Shown here piece after piece: positions 10,285 through 21,541 of a DNA stretch of 64,000 nucleotides (the stretch's first letter is position 1; each line of letters starts with the position of its first letter). This DNA comes from Stereum hirsutum FP-91666 SS1 (lineage: Eukaryota; Basidiomycota; Agaricomycetes; Russulales; Stereaceae), in NCBI RefSeq assembly GCF_000264905.1, contig NW_006763137.1:1632748-1696747 (forward strand), in the 5' to 3' direction. Under the pieces are notes generated by a model, which saw only the letters and a program-made list of their open reading frames with translations, ran no database searches and was not told where the DNA came from. A program made the translations under genes and the position numbers.

Positions 10285-12273
10285 CTATACGACCTCCTTG
10301 CGGCTGTCGAGCTCCTTCGTGCGGTCAACATTTTCGACATGCTGCACATCCCTCTTCGACTCCTCCTCGCGCCTGACGTCCCGAAGGAGGTCATAAGTTG
10401 CCCACTCGCGGGTAGGAATCCTCGCGTCCATCATCACTGCATAAAATTTGGCCGTTAGCACAACGCTCTAAAACCGGAAAGACGGGTAAGCAAATCGAAG
10501 AAATCGTATACGCACAGTTGATCTCCTCCAGACTCCTGCCCAAGGTCTCGGGGATACAGAAGTACACGAAGACCATGCCGATCAACGAGCCGCCAGCATA
10601 GATATAACCGATCTGCGCCTCGAGGTTGGCCTCGGTTGCGTCGTAGAGGTAGGGCATGGTGAAGGTAACAACAAAGGCGGAGAGCCAGAAAAAGGCTGTA
10701 CCGACGGACATGATCTTCTGACGGTTCTTGCCGACGGAGAGTTCAGTGGCGACGACCCAGGCGAGGGGACCCCATGCCAAGTTGAAGAAGAAGACCTGAA
10801 GAAGAGAAGAAATAACATCAACCTCGGTACACAGACGACGAAGGGGGAGGATAACGTACGTAGAGAATGATACCGGCAGCGACAAGGTTGTCTTGAGCCT
10901 TAGTACGGTGTCCGTGCAGGGAGCCCATGGCGCCAACAATCTGGGAATCGCAGTTTAGAATCGCTCTACAGAGAAATGCAGGAAGTCGAGGAAAGCTCAC
11001 AATGAGGAAGGCGGTCATGAACGCGCTCGTGATGAGTAAGAGCGGCCGACGTCCGAACCGGTTGACGAGGAAGAACGAGCAGATGACACCAATAACCTCG
11101 ACAATATCAACCTACAGATAGAGAGAAGTCCAAACAAATTGTCAGCACTGGACTCGAAAAAATAAAACAGAATTCTGCGTACGATGATCGTGATCGTGAA
11201 AGGGTCACCAATGCCAACATCACCGAGGAAAGTAGTCGTGTACGAGAAAATGAATTGGACGCCACCGATCTGCTGAGCGATCAGGATACCCACGGCACAG
11301 AGGAACTTGCGCCTAGTTGTGCCATGGAAAAGATCGGTCCACCTTGAGGGCTCGTTGTTGGTCCAGCGCTCCTCGTCCTCTTTGGCCTTGACGAAGATGT
11401 TGTATTGCTCCTCGACGGCAGTTTGGACGTCGTCGGCGTCGGCGTTAATGCGCTCCAGGGCCTTGATAGCTTGCTCGTCGCGACCCTTGGACATGAGCCA
11501 GCGAGGAGACTCGGGGGCGATTAACCAGATGCCGAGGAAGAGCAAAAGGACGATGACGAGGTTGAGACCCATAGGGATACGGTAGGCTCCAGTGTTGGTC
11601 ATTTTGTGGGTGCCTTGACCGACACAAGCACCGATAACCTGACCGATTGCCAACATGAGCTGCCAGCTGCCGACGACGGAACCACGAATAGCGACGGGAG
11701 GAATCTAGCGGAGAAGTCTCGTCAGAACTGCAGCAAATGACCCTGTAAATGAACAAGAATACCTACCTCGGAGAGGTAGAGTGGGACGGCGTTAGAGATA
11801 CAACCGATGCCCATACCGAGTACGGCACGACCGGTGGCAAGCAATGGGACGGAACCGGCGACGATCATCTGGAGGATGACACCGAGAGTGACAAGGAGGC
11901 AAGCAGCGGAGATACCGCCCTTGCGACCTGCCCAGTCACCGATGGGACCAGCGACAAGCGCACCAACAACCTCGCCGGCTTGCACTATAGATGTGGTCTG
12001 GAGAGGGAAAATTACGTGAGACGAAAGAAGAGCAAGAAAAAAAAATACACGCACCACCGAGCGAACTCGCGTAGATATGGCGTAAGAACCGTCTGACTGT
12101 TCGTCACCGTAATCGAGGGCGAACTTGTCCATATCGAGAATAGAGGTATAGTACGTGCCATCGTAACCGTAGAGAACGGCGCCGATAACAGCACAACCAC
12201 AGAAAATAAGAGCGCGACGATACGTCTTGTTAAAGACGTTCGAATTGAGTTCAGCAGCGCCGCCACCACCCAT
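10285..12273 (-). CDS. MFS sugar transporter
   Basis: A 12-helix major facilitator of the sugar porter family, expected in the plasma membrane as a proton-coupled sugar importer. The start at 12273 gives MGGGGAAELNSNVFNKTYRR, then a first helix and GYDGTYYTSIL. Helices 2-5 carry GEVVGALVAGPIGDWAGRKG (family loop motif), AVLGMGIGCISNAVPLYLSE and PPVAIRGSVVGSWQLMLAIG. The central loop has the signature PESPRWLMSKGR, followed by ILIAQQIGGVQFIFSYTT in helix 7, a sugar-contacting segment. NRFGRRPLLLITSAF, FFFNLAWGPLAWVVATEL and PETLGRSLEEIN complete the family motifs. The cytoplasmic tail is charged and ends DSRKEVV. Six or so short introns interrupt it. It resembles fungal hexose and lactose-permease-like carriers; the sugar is not predictable. 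A TATA box lies 173 nt upstream of the ATG. Confidence 0.93.
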
Positions 12274-13662
12274 GATGAAAGCTTTATCGGGTCAAGAGCG
12301 TCGTGTGAGTAGAAGCGTGAGGAGTACCGTGAGAGCTCGGACGCGGAGAAGGGGCCAGAATGGGTGGGGAGAAGAGAATCTGGAGGTGGGGCGTGTGGGG
12401 GAATGAGGGGGAAACGGTGGAGGAAGAACTGTGAGAACTGGGGAGCTTATATACCCCAGAGCTCCTGGCGGTAATGGAAGGCATGATTTCGAAAAACTGT
12501 CGAGCGTCCGAGAGCGGACTGGGGCGAGCAGCCAGGAAAAATGGATGTGCCGAGGCAAAGCAGCTCCGGACAGCGGACAGGTGTCGGGGTGAACCCATTC
12601 GCGGAGGCGTTCCTGGAGGCCCCACGAGTGGGCGGGGGGCTTTGCTGTGGGGCAGCGGAGGAAACTCGATCGTGGACTTCGGCGAACCGACAGAGCTATA
12701 CGTGAATAAACCTCACCCGAACTCAACGCTCAGCGATAGTCACAAAACATGGAGATACCTCTTTCACCGCGACTTCGAAGATGTCGTTCACGACCGTCTC
12801 GAGCAGCGTCAGACCGAGGACGAGACGGGAGGCGGCGTCGGACTCTCGGAACGGAAAAGAACCGCAAATGACGCAAAGGGAAGAAAAAAAACGGACTCAG
12901 CTGGAGGTCTGTGCTTGGTTCTCGAAGCGAATTGCCATTACAGGGAATGATGTTATTGCAAGGAATTCCCCCCAGAAAATACATGGTTTGTCTAGCGACT
13001 AGGTATGCTTCCCAGCCGCACAACTGGGGCCTCTGCCCGACGGCGACAAAGTAGACAACGCCCACAAGCAAGATCGAGCCAGCGCGAAATGCCCCTGAAA
13101 AATACGACGCTTCCATTAGCTGGGTGGAAGGACGATACGATGTTGTTGAGCACGTCAAAGGGACGTTGTGGGGCCAAAAACGTGCACAATCAATCGCGAT
13201 GCTTGTGGAACATAGGGGGCGGCAGGGGGGCTGGGTTACGTGGGGCTGCGATCAAAGTTGGCCGGGGCACTGGAGGTTTGATTTAGCCAGGCCCGATGGC
13301 GTCGGCAACATCGGTACCGACGTCGGGCGGGGTCTGAACGACGTCGCGAACAGCGAGAACGGATGTAAGGGAGACGTGGGGGGAAGGAAAGAGAGAGATA
13401 TGGCCTATAATACCGGAGAGGACGCGGATTATATATACCTTTACGGCGTTTTCAAACAGAGCAGGTCATGAGCCCACCAGTTATTTCACCGTGCGCCGTG
13501 AAGCGGGGCGTTGCGGGCCGTGTGACCTTGGCAGGGGCCCCTAACCTCATGTCGGGGGTTATCGGGAACCATAGAACATCACAATAGCTGAGCGCTTTGA
13601 CTCTGCAAGCGCTCAAGGCTTCACATCCAACGCTCGTCCGCTTTACTTTATACCTGTGAACA
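12274..13662. other. Long divergent intergenic region
   Basis: This 1.4 kb stretch lies between the divergent sugar transporter and farnesyltransferase beta genes. It holds the transporter TATA box and a tatatata run at about 13429-13436 some 230 nt before the farnesyltransferase start. A minus-strand frame at about 12990-13158 encodes a hydrophobic stretch (SILLVGVVYFVAVGQ) but has no ATG, splice partner or homologue I recognise. The length suits a regulated transporter promoter; I cannot name binding sites. Confidence 0.4.
12446..12453 (-). promoter_or_regulatory. TATA box of the sugar transporter
   Basis: The minus strand reads TATATAAG here, 173 nt upstream of the transporter ATG at 12273, in a GC-rich setting (ggggtatataagctcccc). 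The position suits a 5' leader of roughly 130 nt. Confidence 0.65.
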
Positions 13663-15786
13663 ATGGCTTCCCGACGGACACCAATTGACCGCTATCCAAC
13701 GGCAACATCAGACCTTCAGCATGATACTGAGGATATTCTCGCCTCTGTTCAGCTCAGCGCCTCAGCAATATCACCAGACCCGACTCTGAATAAAAACACA
13801 CACATTCAATTCCTAGTTCGCAATCTCATCCAGGGGTTTCCTCTTCGCTACACGAGCCAAGATGCGAGTCAGCCATGGCTTATGTTTTGGACACTGCAGA
13901 GCTTTAGCATCCTCCAAGTCGGAATCGATCCCAGCAACAAACAAAGGTATTGTGTTTCTGGACCGCATCTGGTTCACCGATGAATGATTGTTCTTTATTC
14001 GACCCCTAATGCTCTGGTCTCCTCTCCGTAACGGAACAGAGCAATTGACACGATAATGACATGGCAACATCCTCAGGGTGGTTTTGGTGGTGGTCCCGGA
14101 CAGTCACCGCACTTGCTCCCGACATATGCTTCCGTCTGCGCTCTAGCCATTGTCGGGCGTCCTGGTCCAGGAGGTGGGTGGGATGAAATAGATCGGTGAG
14201 CCGACGATGACACCCTGGTTACATTTTAATTATCTATTTCGATCTAATTTACTGCGCGATCATGGATAGAGAGAAGTTGTACCGGTGGTTTATGTCGCTC
14301 AAACAGCCCGATGGGTCCTTCCTTGTAACTCACCACGGCGAAGTTGATGTTCGGTAAGTTGTTCCCTCTGTCACATTCCCATGCTCGCTTGCTGAGCGAT
14401 GACTACTTTACTCGTTGACTCTACCTCAGGGGAATCTACTGCCTCCTCGTAACTGCCTACCTTCTCAACATCCTCACTCCCGAACTGGTCTCCGGAACCG
14501 CGGCATTTATCGCTTCATGTCAAACCTACGAAGGCGGCTTTGCCTCCGCCTCACATCCCTACTTCCCAGCGACCATATCTATACCGGATGAGTCATCGTC
14601 ATCGATAGAGCCACCAACAACATGTCTCCCGTCTCCACGCCCAAACCTGGGTGAAGCGCACGGAGGATATACGTTCTGCGCTTTGGCATCTTGGATTCTA
14701 CTCGCTCCTTTCCTTCCTTCATCAACATCTTCACCCGAGTCCTCGACGCCACGACAAACCCCTTCAATAAACCTCCGATCGCTATTACGCTGGCTTGTAT
14801 ACATGCAAGGCTCTGAATCCGAATTGGGAGGGTTCAAAGGCCGGACGAATAAGTTGGTAGATGGATGTTATGCGTGGTGGGTCGGAGGGGAGTTTGCGTT
14901 GCTGGAGGCGCTGGGTGTTAGTGGCTATGATTTCCCCCATTCTCATTCACAGGAAGGCGAGTCAGAGAAGGACGACATGGATGCTGAGGAGGAAGAGTGG
15001 GATGACGTAGATGGTGAGTGAGATGCATGCTGCTGTTAGTATCACCGCGGGGGCAATATCAACTCACGTGAGCTTAGACTCGGTGTTCAATCGTCGAGCT
15101 TTGCAGGAGTATATCCTTATAGCGGGCCAACATGCGGCTGGAGGTCTCCGTGACAAGCCACCAAAGTACGTATGCCTGTACCTCTCCGTAATGTGTCTCT
15201 TTCCTCCTAGCCGCTTGCTCATTCCTGCGTATGGCGGCGATGTAGAAACGCTGACTCGTATCACACACTATACTGTCTGTCCGGCCTTTCTGCCGCTCAG
15301 CATCGAGTCTTTCCCTCGAAAGAGAGGAAGGTAGAGTTGACAGACACGTGGGTAAATTCTGGTATGCCTCTCTTTCGCCACTTTTTCACCAGTACGAACG
15401 TCGACTTCATTTGTTTTGATCAGCTCCAGAGAGTAATCAACTATCCGACCTCGAAATGAGCAAGACGGCCTATATCGAATCGTTGTGCTGGACAGAAGAA
15501 GAGGGGACTTCAAAGGTTGTCGGCCCAGCTTCAAATCGTGTCGTACGTATAACTTCACTCTAATCTTTGCTTCCTATTGACGTCGATCGCTAACGAACCA
15601 TCGTACACACAGAACGCAACACACCCATTATTCAACCTCACGATCACGCATACGGAAGCGATAGTTGGGCATTTTTATAAGCAGACGGTTCCGAAGCATG
15701 CGTTCGCCAAGAAGCAGGCTCAACAGGCAAAGGAAAAGGCAGAGAAATCAAGGCAGAAGTCTGAGCAGGCTGCGTCTTCGAGTTGA
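13663..15786 (+). CDS. RAM1: Protein farnesyltransferase subunit beta
   Basis: The catalytic beta subunit attaches farnesyl to CaaX cysteines of Ras, Rho and mating pheromone precursors, acting with an alpha subunit not seen here. Start MASRRTPIDRYPTATS. The alpha-alpha barrel repeats are visible as WQHPQGGFGGGPGQ, SLKQPDGSFLVTHHGEVDVR, SCQTYEGGFASASHPYF and EAHGGYTFCALASWILL. The zinc ligands are present: Asp and Cys in GRTNKLVDGCYAWW and His in SYHTLYCLSGLSAAQH. Correct splicing into the His exon uses the AG before AAACGCTGAC near 15246, giving LRDKPPKNADSYHT. Later exons give HPLFNLTITHTEAIVGHFY, followed by a Lys/Gln/Ala-rich tail. About seven introns. An acidic insert (DMDAEEEEWDD) lies between the Cys and His ligand regions. 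The presence of both zinc ligands and HTE of the product-exit region argues for an active enzyme. Confidence 0.93.
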
Positions 15787-16266
15787 GTTCGTGGCGGGTC
15801 AGCGGGCTGTCACTTCCCTCATGATTAACTCGACTTGGTGGCTGGGTCACAGGATTTGTAGGTTGTTTTGGGTTCTACAGTATGACCGGATTGACTACTA
15901 CGATCAGAGATTCATACGGGATATTAGTTTGGGTACTGTGCGGATGTACATAGTGTATTCACTTAAGGCCGCTGTACTCGTTGTGGTGGTGGTTTCGTTC
16001 TCCGTCAACAGTTATTGCTAGCTCTCTTAGGCTGCTAGTACATGGACATTGCTCCATCTTCTTTTGAGACCAAATCCGAGAGGGGTTGTTTCCCCCCTCT
16101 ACTTCGATCCCTTCGCCCCCCGTGGTCTCGCATGTATATTATATGATTACTGAGGGCTAGTCTCGCAATACGTAGCTAGCTATATGTCAAACCCCGCAAA
16201 TTCTTATATGGGAGCTCAGCTACCCGAGACCACTCTAAAGTTCTACTGTCAATGACAAAACCCAGT
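15787..16266. other. Convergent 3' intergenic region
   Basis: This is the space between the convergent 3' ends of farnesyltransferase beta (+) and the reductase (-). It holds only UTR-like sequence; no gene, repeat or RNA is seen. Confidence 0.5.
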
Positions 16267-17447
16267 TCAAAGGATCTGCGCCGCGTTCGCCTTCACCGAC
16301 TCCTCCAGCGTAACGTATCTATCCCTCCCCAAAGCCTTCAGCAGCTCCAAGCTACGGTCCCTCCCCTCAATGGTACTCAGATTTTTCGCCTCATCAGGAA
16401 TATTCTCCGGCCACGAACGTTCAGGGTAGGCATTGCGCAAAATGTCGAGGATAGCGCTCCAGTTATATGTCTCCGAGTAGGCGAAGATGCGCTCGGACTT
16501 GACGGTCGGGTTGATCAGAGCGGCGATGTGAAGACGGGAAGCATCGACGACATCGACGAACCAGTCTATAGTATAACAGGTGAAGCTGTAATTAGAGATA
16601 TATGTCACGTATGATGATGGACAGGTAGGACTTACAAGGCGCCGCTCCTGGCTTCTTCAGAATGTCGTAGTCTCCCTTCAGCAGCGCCCTCATCCACGTC
16701 AAAGTCTCCGACGACAGACTCTCGTGCAACGCCGCTCCAAAGGTGACAGATGGCAAGACCGTACTAAACTCGAAGTGGGGCTTCTCCTCCTCCACGAACT
16801 TCCAACAAGCCTTCTCCGCCTCCGTCTTACTCGCCGCATACACGAGATACTTTCGATCGTCCTCGTACGGTGGAGGCGCCCACGCGAGCTTGCTGGCGAG
16901 GTCGTTCCAGGAGTCGGTGGGGACGCTGTACGGAGTGTTGGATTGCCCGAAGCCAGTGGTGATGGCGGAAGAGGTGTATACTACGCGTTTGACGGAAGGT
17001 TCGCGGGATGCTGATTTGAGGATGTTGAGAGCGCCGGTAATGGTCTCGGGGATGACGACGTTCGGGTCTGGCGAGAAAGAAACGTTGGAGGCGAGGTGGG
17101 CCACCCCGCTTACGCCTAAGTAAACGAACAAAACAATGTTAGCTTGAGCTGCAGAATTGTATCACACCCTACATGGATATTGGATAGGGGGCATACTACT
17201 GACCTTTCACGGCTTCATCAAAGGCTCCGTCAGCGTTCATGTGGGGAACGACAAAAAGCTCGAACTTCCCGGGTCCGTACTTCTTGTCGAAGAGCTCTTT
17301 GACCCATTGTGCGCGAGATGCGTCGCGGACGGTTCCACGGACTTTGTAGCCTGCAAGCAGGAGCTGCTCGGCGGTCTGGGAACCTATGTAGCCGTTGACA
17401 CCGGTGACGAGAACTGTAGAGCCTTCAGGGATCGCGAGAGCAGACAT
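16267..17447 (-). CDS. NAD(P)-dependent reductase, extended SDR (dihydroflavonol-4-reductase-like)
   Basis: An extended short-chain dehydrogenase similar to fungal GRE2/ketoreductase-type carbonyl reductases. The start at 17447 gives MSALAIPEGSTVLVTGVNGY, and the Rossmann glycine motif is TGVNGYIGS. Residues RGTVRD after the second strand suit NADPH. After an intron with donor gtcagt the sequence continues GVSGVAHLASNVSF. The Ser of VVYTSSAITTGFG and the YAASKTEAEKACW motif (YxxxK) complete the catalytic triad. The C-terminal lid contains WFVDVVDASRLHIAALIN, and the protein ends VKANAAQIL. Three exons, about 340 residues, normal for the family. The substrate is likely an aldehyde, ketone or diketone, but cannot be assigned. 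Confidence 0.9.
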
Positions 17448-18473
17448 GGGTGGGGATATGATGGTTGTTGAATGTGAGAGATTGATAGTAGTTGTGTCGA
17501 GGGCTGAGAATGGAGTTTGAGGATGGATGGTCTTCAGCAGACATCAGGCAGTATTTAAGTAAACGGACTGATGTGCTGAAGGTGGACCTCGTCCTATGTT
17601 TCTGATCCACATCTTGAGTCTTTAGTCAGGTATGTCCTTTGTCAGGCTCTGTAGACTCTGGTGGACCTTCAGCAAATGCAATTGCGTCGTCAGAAATCCG
17701 ACACGGAGACGCCAGTATGGGACGTCTGTGCTGACCGAGCAATTGATGAGGTAACCAAGATGAGTCGTCCAGCCCTTGCAGTGCGCCAGTAAAATGCTGC
17801 AATAGTGATAAAAAGCTGAGCAGCGGCTTCAGACTCAGCCTAATTGGGGACCGTGGTTTCAAGTTTAAATTAAATGCAGTAAAGCAAAAACCAAGCAAAG
17901 ACACAGACGAACTTGAAGGCGCAAGCGACTCAGGCACAAGTCTGAATCAAGCACCTGCTAGTTCAAGTTTTCCAAGCATGATCCCCAGCAAGATAGTTTC
18001 CGTCAGGGGGGCATCGTACAGTGAACCGGTTTGAGTGTGGCTCGGGAACTTGGAAGGACACAAAACGCCGGCTCCGCGCTCGCCACACCTTTGTTCACTC
18101 GAAGCGGATGATGGCAACCGAAATCACGCTGCCACGCGACACGATCGCCATTTCGGGCGTTGCTCAGTGCCACCACTTCCCTGTCTTCGCTTGTTTTGTC
18201 TCTGAGATCGCACGACCATTCCTTCTTGCTTGTTTTCTTTCCTGCTTTAACTATAACCTGTTCTCGGTGCTTTGGGTACGAACTGTTCTGTGTGCTTCAG
18301 GCTACACGTAATCGAGAACTGAGACAAGTCGTAATAATCAGATCCTGTGGACACGCATTGACTCGGGACGCCCGACGCGTATCCATCCAATCATTCACCC
18401 GACGCGCCTCTGAGTCCTCACCCGAAGTCTTCACCCACTCCCAACCACAGACCAGCAAGCCAAAATAATCACG
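17448..18473. other. Divergent intergenic region
   Basis: These 1.0 kb separate the reductase (-) from the hypothetical gene at 18474 (+). Several frames of 60-100 codons occur but none has a family motif or consistent splice partner. The stretch just before 18474 is pyrimidine-rich, as in many fungal 5' leaders. No gene is supported. Confidence 0.45.
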
Positions 18474-20330
18474 ATGCCAGTAGACGACTCAGACCCCTTC
18501 CAATCCTCGACCCGCCCCCCCCGTTCCCAATCCAAAAACAACCCTTCTCGTTTCCTCTCCGTCTCCACCTCCACCCGCCCCAACTCCAAATCTTCATCAG
18601 GCCACCATAGCAGCATCAAACGTAACCGGTCCGCTACATCTCTACGCGATTCGATATCTGGGAACGGCGATTCTCTCGAGGCTTTGGTAGGATTGGGCGG
18701 AGGCGGAGGAGGGGGTGGTGGAGGTGGGGCAGGTGGAGGAGGAAGCAGGTTCTCGTTGGCGCATGAGTTGGCTGTTGCGCTATTGCCGGAACCGAGTGCG
18801 GGGTCGAAGATGCTCGCGGAGGAGTTTGGGATCGAGTATGACGAGGGCGCGGAGGGCATTGACGGAGATGGGGTCGTGTCTAGTCCTTCTGCTGGGACCG
18901 TTGTACCTGCCGCTGATGAAAGCCAGGGTCATGAGGTCGAAGCCATCCAGGCGGCCGATGTTGAAGGTGGTGTTGATGGTTCAGGCCTTGGAGGAGAGAC
19001 ACTTGAGGTCGCACTCGGAACGCCACACTCTACTTCGATGTCAACACTTTCTTCGCCTGGGGGAGGTGCTCTCGGCTCAAGGGACATAAACAGGGATGTC
19101 GATCCTTCGTTTGGAAGCCCCGTGCGCTCGTCTTCTACACCACGTCGAGGCTCGGGACCTCCGCAACCGGATGCGATGGCGATATTATCGCAGAGTTTGG
19201 AGAGCACGGAGAAGTTCCTCGATCATCTTCGTCGACTGGATACAGACTCCTACGCCACTGCTACGTCTCCTTCTTTCCCTGGATCAGCCTCTCATCGTCC
19301 GTCGTCTTCGATCACTTCGATTTCGGGGTTGCCTACTTCGTCTGGTCCTGGCGGAGGGCAACAGGCTTTAGAAAACATCACCCTCGATATGATTAGAAAG
19401 ATAGAGGAGACGACGAGGAATAGGGAGGAGCAGGTGCGGGAACTGTTGGAGTACGAGAGGGAATTCAGGAGGATTGCGGGTGAGGCTGGTGGGAACGATG
19501 CCCTTGCGAGCCTCGACGAATTGGACCCAGTGGAAGACCTGATGGACAACCCCGCCCCTACTACACCTGGTGTAACCGGCGGAGGACACGCGAGGACCGG
19601 CTCTGTGGTGAACGGATTACAGAGAGCGGGGACGCTGGATAGTCTGCCGGAAGAGAACTCGGGCGACTGGGAGGTCGATCCGGATCAGCATATGAGGGAG
19701 GATGAAGAGGAGAGGGAGAGGGAGGAGGATCCGTACGATTTGGACGGGGATCGCGAGTTGACGCTCGAGGACCTGGACAGGCAGACGGAGCATGGGGGAG
19801 ACGATCCGACGTTCCTTACTTCGCCCACGCCCGCTCAGACGTCGTTCTCGGAATCAGAACTTCAACCGCGTTCACGCTCTCACACACGCGGCCAGAACTC
19901 ATTGCATCTGCCGCCTCCGCCACCGATAACTCAGCCACTCACGCCAGCTAAAACGATTCCCCAACTTGCGCATCTGAGGACCTGTACGGCGTCTCTCATT
20001 AGCAGCCTTTCGACGATTTCGGAGCATGCACAGGTGAACGGCGCGAAGACGACGGATGCAGGACGGAAGATCAGGGCGCTGAAGAATAAGCTGGGTGGGT
20101 GGAGACAGGAGTGGGAGACGGCGGAGAGGAGCAGGGTGAGGATTGAGAGATGGGATGCTGGGTTGGCTGATGGAGATGCACTCGTTGGGGGCGGCGGGAG
20201 TGGGAGCGCGACGCCGGTGAAGACGAGAAGGGTGGATGGGCGAGCGTTCGTCAAGGAGCATTTGGAGGCGTTTGAGAAGGCGCTGGTGGAGGCGAATGTG
20301 AAGACGCAGGCGATCATGGCAGCTTCTTAG
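18474..20330 (+). CDS. Hypothetical low-complexity protein with coiled-coil segments
   Basis: A single-exon frame of 618 codons starting MPVDDSDPF. I recognise no named family. The N-terminus is basic and Ser-rich, followed by a run of glycines (about residues 78-92) encoded by GGN codons. The next block, HELAVALLPEPSAGSKMLAE followed by EFGIEYDEGAEGIDG, looks constrained. A long acidic and Ser/Pro region follows, then helices likely to form coiled coils: LESTEKFLDHLRRLDTDS, and further on MIRKIEETTRNREEQVRELL and EYEREFRRIAGE. The C-terminal domain, from PQLAHLRTCTASLISSLSTI to FVKEHLEAFEKALVEANVKT, is helical and free of low complexity. A scaffold or adaptor role would fit but is inference. 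Absence of introns is unusual beside its neighbours. Confidence 0.75.
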   Translation: MPVDDSDPFQSSTRPPRSQSKNNPSRFLSVSTSTRPNSKSSSGHHSSIKRNRSATSLRDSISGNGDSLEALVGLGGGGGGGGGGGAGGGGSRFSLAHELAVALLPEPSAGSKMLAEEFGIEYDEGAEGIDGDGVVSSPSAGTVVPAADESQGHEVEAIQAADVEGGVDGSGLGGETLEVALGTPHSTSMSTLSSPGGGALGSRDINRDVDPSFGSPVRSSSTPRRGSGPPQPDAMAILSQSLESTEKFLDHLRRLDTDSYATATSPSFPGSASHRPSSSITSISGLPTSSGPGGGQQALENITLDMIRKIEETTRNREEQVRELLEYEREFRRIAGEAGGNDALASLDELDPVEDLMDNPAPTTPGVTGGGHARTGSVVNGLQRAGTLDSLPEENSGDWEVDPDQHMREDEEEREREEDPYDLDGDRELTLEDLDRQTEHGGDDPTFLTSPTPAQTSFSESELQPRSRSHTRGQNSLHLPPPPPITQPLTPAKTIPQLAHLRTCTASLISSLSTISEHAQVNGAKTTDAGRKIRALKNKLGGWRQEWETAERSRVRIERWDAGLADGDALVGGGGSGSATPVKTRRVDGRAFVKEHLEAFEKALVEANVKTQAIMAAS

Positions 20331-21541
20331 ATGTGTTCTGCTTACCTCAGTTCAGGTGGCTCTTTTTCGTTCGGTCATGATTGCTAGCCTTCCACTCACT
20401 ATATCACGGATACTTCTTCAGGTCTCAACCGTCTTGCTCGATCACGACGACGACGATATATCCCCTCCATACTTTCACTCTTTTCTTTCGTCGTCGAATA
20501 TCTAAAGGTTTCTCAAGGTTCACGTTTACAATTACACTTACAGCGCTGTTCTGCACACTACTACAATCCTTGACTTATATGCATCCATAGTCTCTCTTTT
20601 CTTACTCTCCTCTCCTCGTCCATTTTTCTACGCCGCACAACGTATACGTTTCTCTTATGATGACCTTCACTCTTTCCGTGCTCATATTTCTTTGATCTGG
20701 TGTTCAAACCACTTTACAGCTTCGGGGTACATACTAGGGTACATCTGTAGCATGAGGTGCGCGAATACATGGATATCCAACCGTCTGTTGTTTTCCCCCG
20801 GATTTGCACCCCCATCGGATTTATGCTGTGATTTTTTCAATTCTCTGTTGACCGACTCGCTAATGGTGTGTGGTTCCGAAGCGATGGCGGCTAGAAGTTC
20901 GCCGTCGTAACGATGGACTGACAGCCTTGATCATGAAGAATGGTGAAAGCTGTCAAACAAACAACTCCAGTTTACGGCTTGCACCTTTTCCACAACATGT
21001 TCCCCTTCGTTATCCATCGGAGGCCTTTCCTGAAATTTCTTTCACGGACCAGTGCGCGCAGCGTGCGGCAGTGCGAGTGGGTTCAATGGGTTCTGGTCGC
21101 TGCGTACAAACGTAATGGGCAACTTTATTGCGTGAGAAAGTGCGGTGAGCGCGTGTAAGGCTCCTGAGCCTCGAGCGTCCTGTCGACGCCCTCGTCGCTT
21201 CTCCCCCCATCCCGCTCGCTTTCTGTCATTTTCTCCCTGCGTACCATCTTCGTGCTCTTCGCTTCTGCCTTTGTCGCGCGTCAGAACGCTGCTCCTTTCG
21301 TTTCACTTTTTACTCTCAACCGCCACCACCAGCAACACGCAATCAGAACCTTACTCTTGACTTGAACATAATTTTTGCGATTTTTTAACTTGGCTTTTAT
21401 ACCTATTTTGTCTACACAAGTCCAAGTCCGACATCTACTGCTGCTGTTGTCGTCAATTTGACGCTAACAGGAGAAACCGTAACGAACCGATACGCACGAC
21501 AGGACAGAGCCAAGCACACGACCGGGCGGTAATTACAATAC
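20331..21541. other. Intergenic region between two plus-strand genes
   Basis: A 1.2 kb stretch with the 3' UTR of the upstream gene, rich in pyrimidines, then the promoter and leader of the vezatin-like gene. Frames of 60-80 codons are present on both strands but none carries recognisable motifs. No TATA box is evident. Confidence 0.45.

Noticed and set aside
18431..18859. Minus-strand frame with a polyproline run
   Set aside because: It is the antisense of the glycine run in the 618-codon gene and has no independent support.
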